This document shows positions 6,125 to 7,567 of a stretch of DNA of 7,567 nt, one piece after another (position 1 is the first letter of the stretch; the number at the start of each line of letters is the position of its first letter). Source of the DNA: Acidimicrobiia bacterium (GTDB taxonomy: Bacteria > Actinomycetota > Acidimicrobiia > Acidimicrobiales > Ilumatobacteraceae); assembly GCA_013811855.1 (NCBI GenBank), contig JACCUL010000515.1, forward strand, positions 1 through 7,567, written 5' to 3'. The position numbers and the translations under genes are program-made. The notes beneath the pieces are model-generated. The model was not told the DNA's origin. It did no database searches and was given only the letters and a program-made list of their open reading frames with translations.

Positions 6125-6177
6125 GCTTCTGCGTCAGCGAAGTTGATCCACACGAGCAGATTCGCTGACGTAGAGGC
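6125..6177 (+). other. 17-bp stem-loop downstream of vapC (terminator or palindromic repeat unit)
   Basis: The arms 6125-6141 and 6161-6177 pair over 17 consecutive positions. The inner 10 bp (CGTCAGCGAA with TTCGCTGACG) are perfect Watson-Crick pairs, and the outer 7 include two G-U wobbles (6131/6171 and 6127/6175) in the plus-strand RNA. The loop is 19 nt (6142-6160). There is no U-tract after it, so it is not a classic intrinsic terminator. Its place, just past the vapC stop and directly before the glycosyltransferase promoter, fits a non-canonical terminator, a processing or stability hairpin, or a dispersed palindromic (REP/MITE-like) element. The wobbles would be mismatches in a minus-strand RNA, slightly favouring a plus-strand transcript. 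The structure is clear; the function is not. Confidence 0.6.
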
Positions 6178-6181
6178 TGCG

Positions 6182-6195
6182 TAGGGTGAGCGCGG
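6182..6195 (+). promoter_or_regulatory. Putative -10 box (TAGGGT) of the glycosyltransferase gene
   Basis: TAGGGT at 6182-6187 fits the actinobacterial TANNNT -10 consensus and ends 8 nt before the ATG at 6196, the same spacing as TACCCT before the desulfurase GTG. No Shine-Dalgarno lies between, so a leaderless or 1-2 nt leader transcript is likely. A -35 element is not evident; that position falls inside the right arm of the stem-loop at 6161-6177, so the hairpin DNA could also act as an operator. This is inferred from consensus and spacing only. Confidence 0.4.
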
Positions 6196-7344
6196 ATGCG
6201 GGTCCTCATGCTCGCCTGGGACCTTCCGACCCGTCAGACGGGAGGGATCGCCGCCCACATCGACGGGCTCGGGCAGGCGCTGGCGCGCGCCGGTCACGAG
6301 GTCGTGCTCCTCACGCTCGGACGGCGCGGTGCCGCCGAGGAGGCCGAACAGGGGGCGATCAGGATCCTGCGCGCCCGCGCCGATCTGCCCTGGCTCCCCG
6401 ACGACGACGTGGTCGCGCGGGCCGCCTCGGCCAACCACCACATCGTGGCGCTCCTCACCAGGCTCCGTGACTGGCGCCCCGACGTCGTCCACGCCCACGA
6501 CTGGCACGTCGCATGGGCCGCCCACACCCTGGCCGCACTGCACGGCAGCCCCCTCGTCGCCACGTTCCACGGCACCGAGCGGGGCCAGCACGGCGGTCGC
6601 GTCCCGCCCGGCCTACCGAGCACGGTCCACGCCGTCGAGTCGTGGCTGGCCCACGCGTCCACCGACGTGATCGCCAGCTCCAAGTTCATGGTCAACGAGG
6701 TCATCGACGGCTTCGAGGTAGCCGCCGACCGCACCCACCGGATCCCGAACGGCATCGACCCCATCTGGTGGACGACCCGTGACGACGACGCCGTCCCGAG
6801 CAACCCGCCGCTCGTGCTGACCTGGGGTCGGGTCCAGTACGAGAAGGGCTTCCAGGTGCTCGGGCGGGCGATGAGCCTGCTGCGGCCGCGTCTCGCCGGC
6901 GTCGAGTGCATCATCGGTGGGCGGGGCAGCTTCCTCCCCGAGCTGCAGTCGCAGATCGACATCGACGGCGTCAGCGACATCGTCCACCTGCCCGGCTTCG
7001 TGCCGGACGAGCGGCTGCGCAGCCTGATCCAGCGCAGCGGATGCGTCGCCATTCCGTCGCTGTACGAGCCGTTCGGCATCGTCGCCCTCGAGGCGTTGGC
7101 CGGCGGCGCCCCCATCGTCGCCGCCAGGACCGGCGGGTTGGCCGAGCTGCTCGACGGGACCGGCGCCGGGCTGCTGTTCGAACCGGGCAACGCCGACGAG
7201 CTGGCCTCCTGCATCGAGCGGGTGCTGACCGACGCCGAGCTGGCCGACGACATGCGCCGGCGCGGTGCCGAGCTGCTCGCCGACCACTACTCCTGGGACG
7301 CCATCGCCGCCGCGACCGCCGCCGTCTACACCGCAGACCGCTGA
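6196..7344 (+). CDS. GT4-family glycosyltransferase (glycogen-synthase-like, GT-B fold)
   Basis: A 382-aa retaining GT-B glycosyltransferase with two Rossmann domains. The N-terminal acceptor domain (about 1-175) starts MRVLMLAWDLPTRQTGGIAAHIDGL, with the glycine-rich loop at 16-17. It contains VVHAHDWHVAWAAHTLA from residue 97 and TFHGTERGQHGGR, both typical of the glycogen-synthase-like subgroup. The C-terminal donor domain begins after IPNGID (N185-D188). It carries GRVQYEKGF (211-219), with K217 expected at the donor phosphate, and the GT4 signature EPFGIVALE (E291 and E299, the E-x7-E motif). The donor is a nucleotide sugar, probably UDP- or ADP-glucose, and the acceptor may be an alpha-glucan; both are family-level inferences. 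galT lies 2.3 kb upstream but is separated by vapBC and azlCD. The last 16 residues (WDAIAAATAAVYTADR) and the stop are repeated twice downstream at DNA level. The end is a normal GT4 C-terminus, so this copy looks complete. Confidence 0.92.
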   Translation: MRVLMLAWDLPTRQTGGIAAHIDGLGQALARAGHEVVLLTLGRRGAAEEAEQGAIRILRARADLPWLPDDDVVARAASANHHIVALLTRLRDWRPDVVHAHDWHVAWAAHTLAALHGSPLVATFHGTERGQHGGRVPPGLPSTVHAVESWLAHASTDVIASSKFMVNEVIDGFEVAADRTHRIPNGIDPIWWTTRDDDAVPSNPPLVLTWGRVQYEKGFQVLGRAMSLLRPRLAGVECIIGGRGSFLPELQSQIDIDGVSDIVHLPGFVPDERLRSLIQRSGCVAIPSLYEPFGIVALEALAGGAPIVAARTGGLAELLDGTGAGLLFEPGNADELASCIERVLTDAELADDMRRRGAELLADHYSWDAIAAATAAVYTADR

Positions 7345-7349
7345 GCACG
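7293..7349 (+). repeat. 3'-end repeat, copy 1 (inside the glycosyltransferase gene)
   Basis: This 57-bp segment encodes the last 16 residues of the glycosyltransferase, its TGA stop and 5 further bases (GCACG). It is identical at all 57 positions to copy 3 (7511-7567) and 54/57 identical to copy 2 (7444-7500). It is the coding, presumably original, copy, since its frame continues the enzyme and gives a typical family C-terminus. Confidence 0.95.
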
Positions 7350-7377
7350 CCGCCGTCCTCCACCGCCACCACCCGCA

Positions 7378-7398
7378 TCGGCTGCGCGGCGCAGCCGA
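7378..7398. terminator. Strong 9-bp hairpin, possible terminator after the glycosyltransferase
   Basis: TCGGCTGCG (7378-7386) and CGCAGCCGA (7390-7398) form a perfect 9-bp stem with a CGG loop, starting 34 nt after the gene's TGA. There is no U-tract on either strand, so it would be a non-canonical, GC-only terminator, common in actinobacteria but hard to prove from sequence. A weaker GGGG-CTT-CCCC hairpin follows at 7419-7429. The rest of the 94-nt stretch between repeat copies 1 and 2 shows no gene. Confidence 0.45.
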
Positions 7399-7443
7399 AC
7401 AAGCCGGCCGTAACACTGGGGGCTTCCCCTGTCGGCTCGGCCC

Positions 7444-7500
7444 CTGGGACGCCATCGCCGCCGCGACCGCCGCCATCTACACCGCCGACCGCTGAGCCCG
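7444..7500 (+). repeat. 3'-end repeat, copy 2 (diverged)
   Basis: A second copy of the glycosyltransferase 3' end, 151 bp downstream of copy 1 and in a different reading frame. It differs at three positions: GTC to ATC (Val to Ile), GCA to GCC (synonymous Ala), and one base after the stop (GCACG to GCCCG). It would encode WDAIAAATAAIYTADR plus stop. It has no start codon or ribosome site of its own, so it is probably not an independent gene. Confidence 0.93.
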
Positions 7501-7510
7501 GCGCCGACCT

Positions 7511-7567
7511 CTGGGACGCCATCGCCGCCGCGACCGCCGCCGTCTACACCGCAGACCGCTGAGCACG
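7511..7567 (+). repeat. 3'-end repeat, copy 3 (reaches window edge)
   Basis: Third copy, 10 bp after copy 2 and in the remaining reading frame, identical to copy 1 over all 57 bases and still matching where the window ends, so its true length is unknown. Like copy 2 it would encode the 16-residue peptide ending in TADR and the TGA stop, with no start of its own. The identity with copy 1 suggests a recent duplication or an assembly effect. Confidence 0.93.

Noticed and set aside
6125..6177. Integron attC site
   Set aside because: The typical outer GTTRRRY/RYYYAAC core sites are absent, the stem is nearly perfect without the usual bulged bases, and no integrase is present.
6118..6591. Minus-strand open frame covering the stem-loop and ending in WINFADAEAP
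   Set aside because: It is antisense to the glycosyltransferase and has no recognisable domain or ribosome site; its end is simply one arm of the palindrome read through.
6906..7562. A second protein gene in another frame across the glycosyltransferase end
   Set aside because: The translation is a low-complexity Arg/Pro/Ala-rich shadow until it meets repeat copy 3; there is no start signal or family resemblance.
7293..7567. Diversity-generating retroelement: variable repeat at a gene's 3' end with downstream template copies
   Set aside because: The three differences do not follow adenine-specific change in either direction (one G/A and two A/C). The repeats are only about 57 bp, and no reverse transcriptase is in the window.
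7293..7567. CRISPR array or regular minisatellite
   Set aside because: Only three copies with unequal spacers (94 and 10 nt), and the first copy is the coding end of a normal gene.

Overview
The window is high-GC DNA with tightly packed genes, frequent GTG starts and 4-nt start/stop overlaps, which suggests an actinobacterium. An Acidimicrobiia-like lineage is a guess from overall style; no rRNA or other taxonomic marker is present. I place eight complete protein genes and one partial gene on both strands. I see no rRNA, tRNA, CRISPR array, transposase or integrase.

Region 1 (1-2068, minus strand) is a sulfur-transfer pair. A NifS/IscS-type cysteine desulfurase is followed, with a 4-nt GTGA overlap, by mnmA (tRNA 2-thiouridylase), which runs off the left edge. 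The desulfurase probably supplies persulfide sulfur for MnmA to make s2U34 in tRNA.

Region 2 (2129-4388, plus strand) diverges from it across a 60-bp spacer. It is a likely three-gene operon: a class I SAM-dependent methyltransferase, galT (galactose-1-phosphate uridylyltransferase) and an SRPBCC/START-fold protein.

Region 3 (4351-5369, minus strand) is azlC-azlD, a two-component amino-acid exporter, again with a GTGA overlap. The azlD 3' end overlaps the SRPBCC gene tail-to-tail by 38 bp. A perfect short palindrome sits directly in front of azlC.

Region 4 (5452-6101, plus strand) is a complete VapB-VapC type II toxin-antitoxin pair overlapping by one base (TGATG). It is followed by a 17-bp stem-loop (6125-6177) with a 19-nt loop and no U-tract.

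Region 5 (6196-7567, plus strand) is a GT4-family glycosyltransferase resembling glycogen-synthase-like enzymes. It is followed by the oddest part of the window. The last ~57 bp of the gene, including its stop codon, occur twice more downstream (7444-7500 and 7511-7567). The three copies lie in three different reading frames. This could reflect past site-specific integration into the gene's 3' end, a local duplication, or an assembly artefact at a contig end.

Most of the window is ordinary core metabolism. The parts worth a second look are the triplicated 3' end, the stem-loop after vapC and the symmetric sites in the divergent promoter regions.
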